64,000 bases of DNA from the NCBI GenBank assembly GCA_027943335.1, contig BSBK01005650.1, forward strand, positions 874,001 to 938,000. Direction: 5' to 3'. The notes below the pieces were generated by a model. It ran no database searches. It was not told the DNA's origin and worked only from the letters and a program-made list of their open reading frames with translations. Below are positions 33,682-44,619 of the stretch, piece by piece (positions within the stretch are counted from its first letter, which is position 1; every line of letters begins with the position of its first letter). The translations under genes and the position numbers were made by a program. The stretch is from Chamaecyparis obtusa. Lineage: Eukaryota; Streptophyta; Pinopsida; Cupressales; Cupressaceae.

Positions 33682-34379
33682 ATGGGAAGCAACAGTCGTC
33701 GAAAGGCTAAACGGAAGAGGAAGGTGATGAATGAAGAAATTCAAGCATATAGGGAAAAAGATAGGGAAAATACTAAAGAAGGAGAGAAGGTATGTTAAAC
33801 ATTAATCAAGGTGACCCCGTAAATGTAGTTGCAAGTGAAGAGGATGTTGAATTTGAAAATAATATGGAAATTAATTTTGTGAATGAAAACATAGATTTGG
33901 GGAATGACAATGAATGGAATGAAGATGAAAATGTAGACTTGGGGAATGAAAATGTTGCACAAGAACCACATGAACGTTACACATCTCCAAATTATATGTG
34001 AAATGAAGTCCCTTGCAATAAAGATAATCAATCTTCAAATTCAGGGCTTTCAAGAACACCTAAATGGTTAATTGAAATTGAGGAGAACATTATGAATAAT
34101 TGGGAAGGAAAGAGGTCACATAGAACTGTTAGGTTGCGGGCTTCAAGACTTTATGATCAATTTTTTGGAAACAAGACATTGGTTGAGCAATGTCAAATTT
34201 TTGTGCACTTATTAAAGATGCAAAACATGAGACCTGTGCTTATGAAATTGAAGATTCATGTGAACAAGAAAATGGAGAGAAATGCCATTGTTGTGAAGAA
34301 TCTTTTCAGTGCTCTCAATAGCATTGGGAAGACTAGTAGAGAAAAAGACAAGAGAGTTGCTCGAAGGGTTGCCTCTTAG
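33682..34379 (+). pseudogene. Basic/acidic ORF of unknown family in the TIR element
   Basis: From ATG 33682 the protein starts MGSNSRRKAKRKRKVMNEE, a likely nuclear-localisation signal. A frameshift at about 33790 leads into an acidic middle (33792-34000) with DLGN(D/E)N repeated three times, one TGA at 33999-34001, then a conserved-looking C-terminal region in the same frame: PKWLIEIEENIMNNWEGKRS, RLRASRLYDQFFGNKTLVEQ, and a Lys/Arg-rich end RVARRVAS at 34379. Total about 230 codons with only two lesions. It converges on the minus-strand gene that follows. I do not recognise the family; a transposition-related DNA-binding protein is a guess. Confidence 0.55.
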
Positions 34380-34539
34380 AAGAAGTGTTTGGCTTTGATT
34401 GATCCTGCATAAAAAATGAGTTCAAACCCAAGTTAGATTGCTTACTTTATATGATTTGTAAATATATATATATATATATAAAATTCATAATTTAAACACT
34501 AATTTAATTAAAATTATAACTGAATACAAATATCTATAC
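34380..34539. other. Convergent intergenic space with (TA)n
   Basis: Short region between two convergent gene remnants; (TA)n at about 34465-34481. Confidence 0.6.
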
Positions 34540-36474
34540 CTGGCCTCTCAGTCGCCTACCATGATCAGGTGTCCTAGCATAAGTCCTTGGTAGTGAAGCG
34601 ACCATGCCAACAATACCAACTCTGACCTATAAATATATATTTGCAATAATGAGATTAGTAGAGTGGTGCAACATAGAGTAATAAATCTACAAAATAGGAT
34701 GGTTTGAACTAAAATTAAAGCTTACATCTGGTGATCCCTCCTTTGGAATAGTGGGCTGGGTCAACAAAGATACGAAAGATTCTCGTGGGCCCTCCCTCAC
34801 ACTAGGAGTAAGCTATGAGAGTAAAAAGATTGTCAATTATATATAAATGTACTTCATCATAACAACCATGGTTGCAAAATACAAATAATAATATGTAAAA
34901 GTCTACGTACAATTGGGCTATCACTCCGAATTGAGATGCATGTCATCCTAGGCTCCCGAACCTGTGTCAGAACATCATCGATAGCCACACCCTATACAAT
35001 AAATTCAAGTAAAATATTTATTACTACACACAAGTGGCATACCTATGCATGCATAATTAATCTTAAACAATTAATTACCTTTCCTTTGTCGACACTTGAA
35101 GAAGGAACCCCCTCATGCCCTCCATTGACATCAGTTGTAGCTTACAAGAGTACAATAAGATGACAATATATTAGTAAATGTATGAATTTTATTGCTCTAA
35201 TTGATAGAGATTTAAGCATGTACACCAAATTATATAAAAAAAACTAATGGGTACATAATTTATAATATACCATATAGGCATCAAGGCCAAATGAAATGGC
35301 TGAAGCTGTGGACTCATCCACCTGTCTCAACTCCTCCCGTGTCATTAACTGAACATAAATGGAAAAAATATTTATTCATAAGTGCATGCAATCATCAAAA
35401 CTAATCTAAATAAATAAATTAAAAAAGTAATGTGACAAATTTATTTACAATGTTTACTCTTACCATATCAACAGGAGTCCATGGCTCTGTGTACACCTCC
35501 TGAGCACTCTCATGAGATGTAGATGCTCCATGAGGTGTTGCAACCTCTATAGCTGCGTCTCCTACATCCTCCTCATCAATAACATACTGATATGTATTAG
35601 CATCAGTAAGCAGTCCGAGGCACATATTATTGCATATAATGCAATTATGGGGCTCGCATACATGTGAACTCCGGTGAGATGTTGATGCGCCAACATTATC
35701 CACAACAGGAGGCAACACTGACCTAGTCTACATGATCAACTAATCAATCAACAAATGAATGGCCCTAATAGTATATGAAGCAACCTCTGCAATGATATTG
35801 GGATGCTGCACTCGAGGAGGGGGTGTGACATTAGTGGGCAGGAAAAAGGTAGTGGCCTTTTTGCACTAGGCTAATGGCCTAGTCTGAGGAGCTCCTCCAC
35901 CTATGCCCATGTTGGGCCTCATACTCCAATAATTAACATTGTGACCAAGCACAAACTTAGCATACAATTTTTTTATGAAATAGAAAGGGAGCTCCAAATT
36001 TCTATGGGGTGGTTGATCAAAAACCATCCACCAGTGATCCCAAAAGTGTGTGCACATTGCTTCATTTGTGCACCATTTTTATTGATAATTTGGGCCTTTT
36101 GGGGTCAACTTGTAATCTAGTTTTAGGATTCACAAAAAGAGAGGTTATATCTTCCTTACTTATATTAAGGGCCGCAATCCCATCATGGTCAAGCTTGTCA
36201 TCAAATTGGGCATGCATATCATCATGCCAATGAAGAGCAACATTATGTTGCTGCGTGAGAGTGTCAATATTTTCAACAATAGTATTTAATGTGGTAAGCA
36301 TGGGACCTAATGTAGGTATATTTTGATATGTGTTTTGGAAACCTCATATTGTGTTCAAATTATCTTGTATCAAATCTTCTAAAGATCGAGGGTTTTGAGA
36401 TGGGGGATTGTTTTGGGGATTGTTATTTGGTGCGGGAGGGTTATTTTCTTCATTGTTTTCAGCTATGCTTGATT
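34540..36474 (-). pseudogene. Multi-exon gene of unknown family in the TIR element
   Basis: Read on the minus strand, six exon-like segments each end at AG/GT splice sites: 36474-35464, 35348-35271, 35140-35079, 34991-34911, 34812-34726 and 34626-34540. The five short ones are 78, 62, 81, 87 and 87 nt and read as phase-0 exons; the 62-nt one would be 63 with the lost acceptor base. The large exon opens at a start codon now ATA (AENNEENNPPAPNNN), has LQVDPKRPKLSIKMVHK, a one-base frameshift at about 36052, then HFWDHWWMVFDQPPHRNLEL with FYFIKKLYAKFVLGHNVNYW, and later STSHRSSHVCEPHNCIICN. At least three stops. A likely 5'UTR exon ends at GTAAGT at about 36614. The family is unknown to me. Confidence 0.62.
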
Positions 36475-36649
36475 AAATAAAAAAAAAATCTAAATTTCAA
36501 TTTGATTTCATATATTATTACAAAAATAAATACAAAACCCTATTTCAACCAAAAAAACTACATTTAGCATCAAAATGAAATAAAATAATCAAAATCTACA
36601 AAGAATTTACTTACCGTATACTACGGAGATCAAATTTGTTGTTGCGGAA

Positions 36650-36840
36650 ATCAGATACCCGAAACTATCATGTATATGATATTTGTAGCCATTTTCCAAA
36701 CCCAAAACATAAGGAGAAATGAGGAAAATGGCTCGCGGGTTTTGATTTATGCCACAAGTTTCGGGTACCCGATATTTTTTCAGGTACTTGATATAATATC
36801 GAGTACTCGATATATTTTTGGGTACCTAATTAAGCCTATG
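36650..36840. repeat. Subterminal repeats in the right arm of the TIR element
   Basis: Successive related motifs: GGGTACCCGATATT, AGGTACTTGATATAATAT, CGAGTACTCGATATA and GGGTACCTAATTA at about 36763-36835. GATACCCGAAACT at about 36655 is inverted relative to AGTTTCGGGTA at 36757. Related copies lie at 27930 and 33525. Such clusters are typical of transposase binding regions. Confidence 0.6.
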
Positions 36841-36954
36841 CTTTGGTGTCAAGTTTGCTCAGGTGTACTGACACCCAGGCCTACTAAAAAGTCAACAAGT
36901 GTTTTCATGCACTTTTGGATGAGTGAAAAGTGAATATTTTTCACATCGCCACTT

Positions 36955-36983
36955 TTTGGTCCCTCATGATCTTGCACATACCC
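36955..36983 (-). repeat. Right terminal inverted repeat
   Basis: Reverse complement of 27085-27113 with one mismatch. It ends CATACCC, followed by the candidate 4-bp duplication aaga. Confidence 0.85.
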
Positions 36984-37572
36984 AAGAACTGTTGTAATGA
37001 ACAAAGCAAGACTAGTGTGTAAGGGATACTCACAAAAAGAAGGCATAGACTTTGAAGAAATATTTTCTCCTGTTGCTAGAATAGAGGTAGTAAGATTGTT
37101 CTTATCTTATGTTGCACATAAAAACTTCAAAGTGTATCGGATGGATGTAAAATCTGCATTTTTGAATGAAGATCTTGAAGAAGAAGTCTATATAGAACAA
37201 CCAGATGGATTTCCTCTTTGCAAAGACAAAGACATGGTTTGCAAATTGAAGAAAGATCTGTATGGTCTGAAGCAAGCTCCTAGGGCTTGGTATGAAAGAT
37301 TAGACAAGTATCTACTTGGGCTTGGATTCAGAAAAGGTAATGTAGACAATAATTTATATTTAAGAACTAGTGAAGATGGAATCCTGATAATAGAAGTATT
37401 TGTGGATGACATTATCTTTGGAGGCAATGATGATTTATGTAAGCAATTTTCTAAAGAAATGGAAAGTGAATTCAAAATGTCCATGATAGGTGAAATGAAA
37501 TTCTTTCTTGGATTGCAAATAACTCAGAATGAGAATGGTATTTTCATTTCTTAGACCAAGTATCTCAAAGAA
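36984..37572 (+). pseudogene. copia-3 RT, main piece
   Basis: It resumes as [16 protein letters not shown] and runs open for 185 codons: [37 protein letters not shown], the catalytic [10 protein letters not shown] at about 37400-37430, and [18 protein letters not shown], ending at a TAG at 37552-37554 where Gln is expected. The catalytic residues are intact. It joins the piece at 26940-27084 across the TIR element. Confidence 0.92.
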
Positions 37573-38350
37573 TTGCTTAAGAAATTTGGAATGGAAGATT
37601 GTAAACCAGTAGGAACTCCTATGGTGATTGGTAACAAGTTAACAATTGATGATGAATCAAAGTATGTTTTTTCAACTTTGTATAGATCAATGGTTAGAGG
37701 ACTACAATATCTAACCCACACTAGACCAGATATTGCTAATGTTGTTGGAATTGTGGCTAGATATCAGGAAGAACCCAAAGAAACACATCTAGCTACTATG
37801 AAAAGGATACTGAGGTATCTAAGAGGAACCATAGACTATGGCTTATGGTATGACATAAATGATAGCTTTGAACTTCATGCTTATACTGATGCTGATTGGG
37901 TAGGAAATATTGATGACATAAAAAGTACTAGTGGTGGTTCATTTTTCCTTGGGAAAAAGTTGGTTTCTTGGCTAAGTAAGAAACAAGATTGTATAGCACA
38001 ATCCACTGCTGAATCAAAGTATGTTGCTGCTGGTACAAACTGCACTTAGATTGTTTGGATGAAACAAATGCTGACAGACATTGGAATAACTTTTGATGAG
38101 CCTGTGGTTATCCATTGTGATAACACCAATACAGTGAATATGTTAAAGAATCTAGTGATGCACTCCAAAACTAAACACATTTCTATCAAGTATCACTTCT
38201 TGAGAGACACGTGGTAGAAAAAGAAATCAAACTAGAATATATCAGTATAAAAGAGAAGATTGCAGACATCTTCACAAAGCCACTACTGAAAGATACCTTT
38301 GAATATCTCAGAGGTATGCTGGGGGTTCAGGCCCCTCCTAGTCAGAATTA
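37573..38350 (+). pseudogene. copia-3 RNase H
   Basis: A 158-codon open stretch gives GLQYLTHTRPDIANVVGIVA, YTDADWVGNIDD (first Asp, about 37880-37915), and QSTAESKYVAAGT (Glu). A TAG at 38047 follows. Next come IHCDNTNTVNMLKN (Asp) and, after a frameshift at about 38205, a FTKPLLKDTFEYLRGMLG ending with stop at about 38350. RNase H motifs are complete. Confidence 0.9.
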
Positions 38351-38617
38351 AATGATGCAAAGATGCATCAGTCTAGGGGTTTTTAGAGCCTTATCATAAT
38401 CTAGACTGGATGTAGGGATCTACTCCTCAGGGGGAGTGAACATGGAAGAGAGATGTTGAAAAGTAGTTGATGACTCATGGCACCCTTTTCCATTGTTGTT
38501 AAAGGGGGAGTGTTGCTATGAGAAAATCCCTACTATATGGGGAGATTGTTTGATTGCAAGACTTTGGATTGATATAAACTGTAGGATAAGATTTTCCCAT
38601 ATGTTGACATCAATGCC
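38351..38617 (+). other. copia-3 3' untranslated region
   Basis: Noncoding, with AAGGGGGAGTG at about 38500 as a second, upstream purine tract. Confidence 0.6.
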
Positions 38618-38629
38618 AAAGGGGGAGAT
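38618..38629 (+). other. Polypurine tract of copia-3
   Basis: AAAGGGGGAGAT, directly before the 3' LTR. Confidence 0.88.
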
Positions 38630-39873
38630 TTTTGGATATTGCTAATGCATGGACACATGATTGAGACATTTAATATGTTTAATCACTACGTTACTGAATG
38701 GGCACTCATACTGTTGTCATTTGTGTTTTTTCACTGATGTCAACATATGTTTCTGTGAGGAAATCATAATGGTAATCATAGTGTATGGACACTATACAAA
38801 TGTTTCAGATGCTACGAAGACATATGAGAATTCAGGAGGATGTTGTGATCTTATATCCAAGATTGCATCATGTAATGTTTCATATTGAATGAGTTACAGA
38901 TGTTTTGGTGAAGACTGATCACTGACTATGATAGTGAGAAATGACAAACTTAGTCTCTGAGTTTTGTGTATAGCTTTCTGGTGATGCGGAATTAGTGCAT
39001 GCGAACTTCAAGGATGAAAGATAGAGTATTGAGGAATGTTCTATGAACTATGCAAGGTACAAAATGCAAGATGACATTAGCTGAGGCATGCACTCTGGAA
39101 GGTGATCTATTTGGAATCTAAATACAGAGATGTAGTGTGTATGATGATTGGCAAACTTGAATTAAGGATGTTGGTCCTTAATTGTTGTAATGTAATCATT
39201 GTAGACTTGTTCTAGATACCGTGTGTATCTTAGCAAGGGTTTATGTAATTGTTTATAATTAGGAAAGCCTTATGGGCCGACCTGTTTATAAGAATTGTAA
39301 CAAGGTATAAATGAAAGGTCTTTTCTTTGGAAAAGTGTGAAAAAAAGAAGATGATATAGAGATGTTGTGAAAGCTGTGAGCTTATATCTACTATATTTAG
39401 AGAAGAGGTTTATTGGTGGACTTCATTGGAACTAATCAAGCAAAGATAGTTGCTTCCAAACAGTTCAAAAGATTGTGTATTTCTTCATATACACTTGTGG
39501 TGCAAACAGTGAGTTTTGAAGGTGGACTTAACCTTCTTTGGGTAGTGAGCCCTCCCTTTTGTTCTTGACTCCTAACAAGGTTTGTCCTCTAATAAGGACT
39601 ATGTACTGTAATGATTCAATAAGCTCCTAATAGGGCTATATCTTCTAACAAGGATAACTATACTCTCAATACATCATTTGTGGGTGCTAATTCCCACCGG
39701 GGTTTTTACCTTTAACATGGTTTCCCCGAGACCAAAATATTGTGTTATTGTGTTGGCATTCATTGTGTTCATTGGATCTGACATTGTGGTGCTTAAAGTT
39801 TAAAGTTTAGTAATATGTTATACAACTGATTCACCCCCCCTCTCAGTTGTATTGTGGACTATTATTCCTAACA
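38630..39873 (+). repeat. 3' LTR of copia-3
   Basis: 1244 bp. First base pair changed from TG to TT; ends CCTAACA. Duplication acatc follows at 39874-39878. Confidence 0.9.
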
Positions 39874-39878
39874 ACATC

Positions 39879-40296
39879 ATGTTGTGTTGATGAATTATTG
39901 GGGAGTTGTTTCTTTCATGTGTAAGGATAAATTTGTCTCGTGTGTGCATGCATTCATGCCAGCTTCATGATTTGATGAATTTTGAGAAATATTATTTCTG
40001 TTATCCACATTCTATTGATGATTGCATCGACATCTTATTATTTGGGAGAAATTCTAATTCATATTGTGTGGGTTTTCTTTGAAATTCCCTAGTGGTTTAA
40101 TTCCCAAGTTTGATATATTAGTGGTTTATGTCCTTTAGGAATTTTCATATAAATTCATTTGATTCCAATCTCTTGTTACTTTCAACATATTTTTTTTGTT
40201 TATTTATAAATCTGATTAATCATAGATTTATGTTTTAAATTTCATATTAGAGATTATACATTCATCTTAACCCAGAAAATACAAAAAATTATTTTG
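39879..40296. other. AT-rich DNA resuming after copia-3
   Basis: Continuation of the DNA interrupted at 23046. No ORF seen. Confidence 0.4.
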
Positions 40297-40720
40297 TTAA
40301 GTTTTGTTTTGAAGCCTCTCTAAGAACCAAACCAGCAAAGGCCTCCTCATGAATAGTTTCACATTTATCTTCAATTGTGCTATCCATATGATTGATACCC
40401 AGCCTAAAGGAACCTTTGGAGTGATTTTCATCATTTTTTCAAGAGGGGAATTTTCACTATAGATTCCTAGCCGTTGTCTCATGTAAAAATGATGCTCAAT
40501 AGAAGTCGTTCTAGAAGGAGGTCCCTCAAAAGAGAGGTTGGTAAACATTGCATATTCCTCTTCCAAGAGGTTTGAATGAGTCCTTAGATCATTACCAAGA
40601 AGATTAGAATACCTTGAGATCAATAAATTCCATAAATCCCAAAGTGATAAAAGAAAGAAAAAGGGCACTCTTCCTCATCTATAAGATCTTGTTCAGTATC
40701 TGCCATTGCCACTACAACCC
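40297..40720 (-). other. Open reading frame of uncertain status
   Basis: A 123-codon minus-strand frame (40297-40668), preceded after a frameshift by MADTEQDLIDEEE at about 40705-40667. It contains YSNLLGNDLRTHSNLLEEEY and FEGPPSRTTSIEHHFYMRQR. The composition looks protein-like, not random, yet I recognise no family, and it lies head-to-head with the gag of the plus-strand element that follows. It could be an old gene fragment or chance. Confidence 0.25.
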
Positions 40721-40779
40721 ATTTTCACTCTGTTCATTGATGCTCCACCACCACCTCTGATGGCCTTTTTCATAAATGT

Positions 40780-41922
40780 CCAAAGTTATCCTTTAGACTT
40801 ACAAGGATAGCTCCATGAATTACCTAAAAATCCTAAGAATTTCTTCCCATGTTTTATCTATAGGGAGTCTAGGACAATGGAAGAACACATCTGTGCCTTC
40901 AAAGAAATATGAAATCATGAAGAGATTGTATACCAGGATGTTGTTTTTCATTTGTTTCCTTACAAACTGGGATAATTTGCATATAATTGGTACTTGAATT
41001 TACCAAAAGGATCCATTACTCATTGGAATGAATTCAAGACAAAGTTCCTCAACTAATTCAAGTTGTACATTGACCCTTCTACCCTCCACCATTAATTTAT
41101 CTCAGTAAGGAAGGATCCTAATGAACCAACTACCATGTTTAATCATCATTTCTGCAAGATGTATCAAAAACTTGAAGCTCCTTATACCATGCATGTTGGG
41201 TCGCCATACAAGTGTACCTATGAGCCTTGGAACCTTTGATGTCCATATTCTTAAAAAGACTCCTGCCAATAGAGATAAATACTCTAGAAAAGATGTGCAA
41301 TGAAGCCATTACCTTCACACAACAAATGAATCCACAAATTGGTGGAAATTATGGCATTATGCCATCATTAGGAAATGTCTCCATGCCAAACTCATTTTAA
41401 ACTATCTATCATGCCTTGGCTGGTCACGCTTCTTTGCTCACCCAGTCCCTACCCCACAACTTACTACTCCACCACCCACCATCACATACCCTGGGTATGA
41501 TTCGCATAAAGCAGTACTTTATGAACAAAGGGTCATTACCCCAAATGAGCTTGACAACCATCTAGTTTTTGATTTAGATGTATGTAAAAGGAAATTATCC
41601 CAATTAACCAATGATTTCACAAGAATGAATTTAAATCCAACTCAAAACCAAGGAAATTACCAATGACTAGCTGCTACCCTAAATCCTTATTCAAAAAATT
41701 AGAACTGTAGTTACAATAATTACAACAATAACAATAGTTATGGTAACAATATGTAGGATAACCAATTTGGACAATAACGACCTAATAGGCCTTAGAACAC
41801 ATGACCCAATAACCAAAGTACATCCACTGATAGTACTAATTCTTATGACTATGTTGATGTTAATTTTACAAGGATTGCAGGTATAGGACAAACCAATAAT
41901 GAACACTAAAATGATACATATA
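40780..41922 (+). pseudogene. gypsy-2 gag, first part
   Basis: Capsid-type gag core: FHLFPYKLG then FAYNWYLNLPKGSITHWNEF with KFLNxFKLYI at about 40935-41065, matching the retrotransposon-gag pattern F..KL.G.A..W...L...SI..W.EF. Weakly coding Asn/Tyr-rich sequence follows (about 41630-41900; SYDYVDVNFTRIAGIGQ). Frame changes and stops are frequent. Its continuation resumes beyond the solo LTR. Confidence 0.7.
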
Positions 41923-41927
41923 ATTAG

Positions 41928-42904
41928 TGTGTAGTGTAAAAATGACCACACTTCTATGAACCATTACTTGGAAGGTTGCTCAACAATGAGGCCTCACAAA
42001 GCGGCTCATAGCTCTCTATGCATGGAGTTGCAAAGGACTTATGAGTTTTGCTCTCAGCTAGAGCTACAAGAATGTGACCTTGCTAGTCAACCATGCAATG
42101 AGAGATTCAAGTGAAGACAAGGGCAAGAGTGCCAATGTCCCCAAGAATCTAAATGAAAAATGCAATGCCAATGCAACTAGTATGAATGTGCAAGACTAAT
42201 CTATCAAATGAAGTGCAAACTAAGCTATGAAAAGAAGTACAATAGATTTCAAGCCCCTAATTAAGCTATGTGAGATCTATTCTATTGCATAAAAGGAAAT
42301 CTAATCTATGATGCCATGATCATGCAACTAAGAAAACAAATATAAACTAGATGATGAAAGCAACAAGTCTTCAATGTCTTCAAACTTCAAATGCACCTAA
42401 AACCTGCAGCATAACATTAGCATAAAACATGGATATGCAAATGGAGGAGAGAGCTCTCCTTTTATAAGAAATGAGGTGAAATGGACCATGGAGATTAAGA
42501 GGCAAAAAGTCTTAATCAGCGGTGGAGCTTGAAAGAAGAGCAATCCATGTGCACAAGCATCCTCCAATGAGAGTGAAGTGTTGACTTTTGAGCCTCATGT
42601 GAGACAAAAAGTGCTTTTTTCCTTTTTTGTAAAATATGAATAATGCTTTATTTGTGCAACTTAGGATAAGAGGAAAGTGGGGCTTTTTATTTAATTGAAA
42701 GGGGAGGAAATATTCCTTTTAATTAAATAAAGACTTAGGATAAATGGTTAGCCCAAGGATAAAAATCCAATATATGATCGAAATTAGGATTTGATTAAGA
42801 AATTGATATTGTTGAAAATATTGATTATTGATAAAACTGATTCAGGATTGATAAATTGAATAAATGGGGCCCAAAGTCTAGGCGACCATTTTAGGGTGCA
42901 TACA
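41928..42904 (+). repeat. 977-bp solo LTR
   Basis: Starts TGTGTAGTGTAAAAATGACC and ends TTAGGGTGCATACA, flanked by perfect duplication attag (41923-41927 and 42905-42909). No internal element domain lies between. TTTATAAG at 42461-42468 is a TATA-like site on the plus strand, which suggests orientation. It sits in gag of gypsy-2. It would have formed by recombination between two LTRs of an otherwise lost element. Confidence 0.85.
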
Positions 42905-43450
42905 ATTAGAAATCTCAAGGTTTTGATGATCCTCCAGTATAATTTAATACCATGGTGTTCGATTCTTATGAACTAGAAATAGGAGAAAGTTCTAGCAACA
43001 ATATACTTGAGGAGGAATTTGTGTTCCCATTTCATAAACAAAGTCAACCAGGATACTCTAAAATTCGAGCATTTCAAAACAACAATCAGAACAACTATAA
43101 GTTGAGAAGTAGGAGGGTACCTTTGAATGATGATATTCCCCTGGGATTGCAACCAACTCCCCCAGATCCAAAAGATAGCAACAATCCCTTGCCTCCTAAA
43201 GACCCAAAGAATACTATTCCACCACCATAGAATTTTCCCACTAAGCTCTAGAATCTAGATTGGTCCACTAAAAATGATAGTGCATTAGAAGAACTTAAAA
43301 GAGTGAAGGTGAATATGTCAATGTATGATATGCTACAAAGAAGCCTTGCACAAAGAGAAGCACTTTTAAAATCACTAGATTATTCCAAGAAGAGTATGCC
43401 AAACCACACAAGAGGTCCCACCCACATCCAACATAAATGTAGTTGAAACC
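42905..43450 (+). pseudogene. gypsy-2 gag, second part
   Basis: MVFDSYELEIGESSSNNILE opens a 92-codon frame with PLGLQPTPPDPKDSNNPLPP. The next stretch reads ALEELKRVKVNMSMYDMLQR and REALLKSLDYSKK, resembling the gag-protease linker of this plant polyprotein type. Two TAGs and a frameshift precede the protease. Confidence 0.65.
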
Positions 43451-43795
43451 ATGCCAAGAATGTTCAAAGACAAAGTTAATGTACCCCCATTTCTGCTAAG
43501 TGTTAATTTTTTTGGAAAGAACTTGCACAATTGTCTGATCAATAATGGGGCTTTGTGTAATGCCATGCCTTTGTCTATCTGCCAAAAGCTAGGGATGGGC
43601 CCTCAACCAACCAATAGGGTAGTAATTAAACTGGATAAGACTGAATTTAAAGTCATTAGAGTTGTAAAAGATGCTCAAATTCAGTTATCAACGGACCCAA
43701 GGATACAATATTGTATAGACATACATGTAGTGGATATCCCCAAAACATATGACATGCTGCTCATCAAGGAATGGACTAGGTGTTTAAGAGTTTGA
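43451..43795 (+). pseudogene. gypsy-2 aspartic protease
   Basis: A 114-codon open frame: VNFFGKNLHNCLINNGALCN, then MPLSICQKLGMG, and VVDIPKTYDMLLIKEW in the place of the usual LLGRPW. In the active site LINNGA replaces LIDSGA, so the catalytic Asp is Asn (GAT to AAT), and this protease is dead despite the intact frame. Confidence 0.78.
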
Positions 43796-44619
43796 TTTTC
43801 TACTGACTTTACACAATTATGGCTACCCTGGAAATGGTTAAATAATCAGATCAAAATTGATGTAGAACCAAAATTGAAGTAGATGATCAAAGACTATAAT
43901 GCTCCTAATGAGGTTTTGTTCTCATGACCTAATTTAGGGGTATACCAATTTGATAGAATCCTTATGCTTCAAATCGAGGAGAGGGATGATGCTAACACTA
44001 GTCTTGTACAATGTTTAGTGCACCCTTGAATATTTGAGGAGATCCTTCAAGATTTCATAAAAAACATGACAAAGAACATGAGACATCTTGGGCAAGAAGT
44101 TGACCCAAACATATTAATGCTACCAAGATATTGCCACTTGCATCATGAAAGTCATTCTAAATTTAAATGTATTAATTGCCAAGAAGCCATATCCTAAGTA
44201 CTGAACCTGATGGCTCAACCTCTTGATTCAATCCAAAGCTTGAGTTTGAAAAATGAACATGAACATCATAAACCATATGGAGATACCTCATCAGAAGGTG
44301 AAGATTCACCTTGTTGCAAAAGGTCCTTGATATCTATTCAGGTTAAGGAAGGAAATCCTATTTATGAAAGTAAGAGCCCCATACAAGAAGAATAGAGTTC
44401 ATCAGATGATGGTTGCTTACCACCTTCTCAATAATTATTGAAAGAAGCTAAGAAGAAGAAAAAGAGAGTAGAGGCCCATTACAACAGACAAAAATTCAGA
44501 TTTAGGAGTGGGTTTTGAAAAGAGTCCCCTTGTAAAAATTCTTATCTTCCAAGTAATTCTTTGGAATCTAACTCAAAATCATAAATTCTAAAGAATTCAA
44601 CTCAACTTAAATTGCGGCC

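Larger units (their letters stand above)
27085..36983. mobile_element. 9.9-kb TIR DNA element of unassigned superfamily
   Basis: The two ends are inverted copies: 27085-27113 and 36955-36983 match over 29 bases with one mismatch (GGGTATGTGCAAGATCATGA...), and the match resumes after an 11-base gap. It interrupts copia-3 RT exactly between the codons for EEG and TVVM. The flanks agga (27081-27084) and aaga (36984-36987) fit a 4-bp target duplication with one change; this is inference from the copia-2 alignment. The ends are not CACTA. Inside are a GA repeat block, a BES1-type fragment, a satellite, two unassigned genes and subterminal repeats. No DDE transposase is recognised, so it is probably non-autonomous. 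Confidence 0.8.
23047..39873 (+). mobile_element. Ty1/copia element split by a DNA transposon (copia-3)
   Basis: LTRs at 23047-24292 and 38630-39873 are flanked by a perfect duplication, acatc (23042-23046 and 39874-39878). The LTR ends were once TG/CA: the 5' copy now begins TA and the 3' copy TT, both followed by TTGGATATTGC, and both end CCTAACA. Primer site, gag, protease, integrase, RT, RNase H and polypurine tract are all present in copia order. The span is 16.8 kb because a 9.9-kb TIR element (27085-36983) sits in the RT. Without it the element would be about 6.9 kb. Confidence 0.92.

Noticed and set aside
27081..36991. An 8-bp hAT-type duplication (aagaagga / aagaactg)
   Set aside because: Five of eight bases match only if the coding alignment with copia-2 is ignored; the codon alignment supports about 4 bp.
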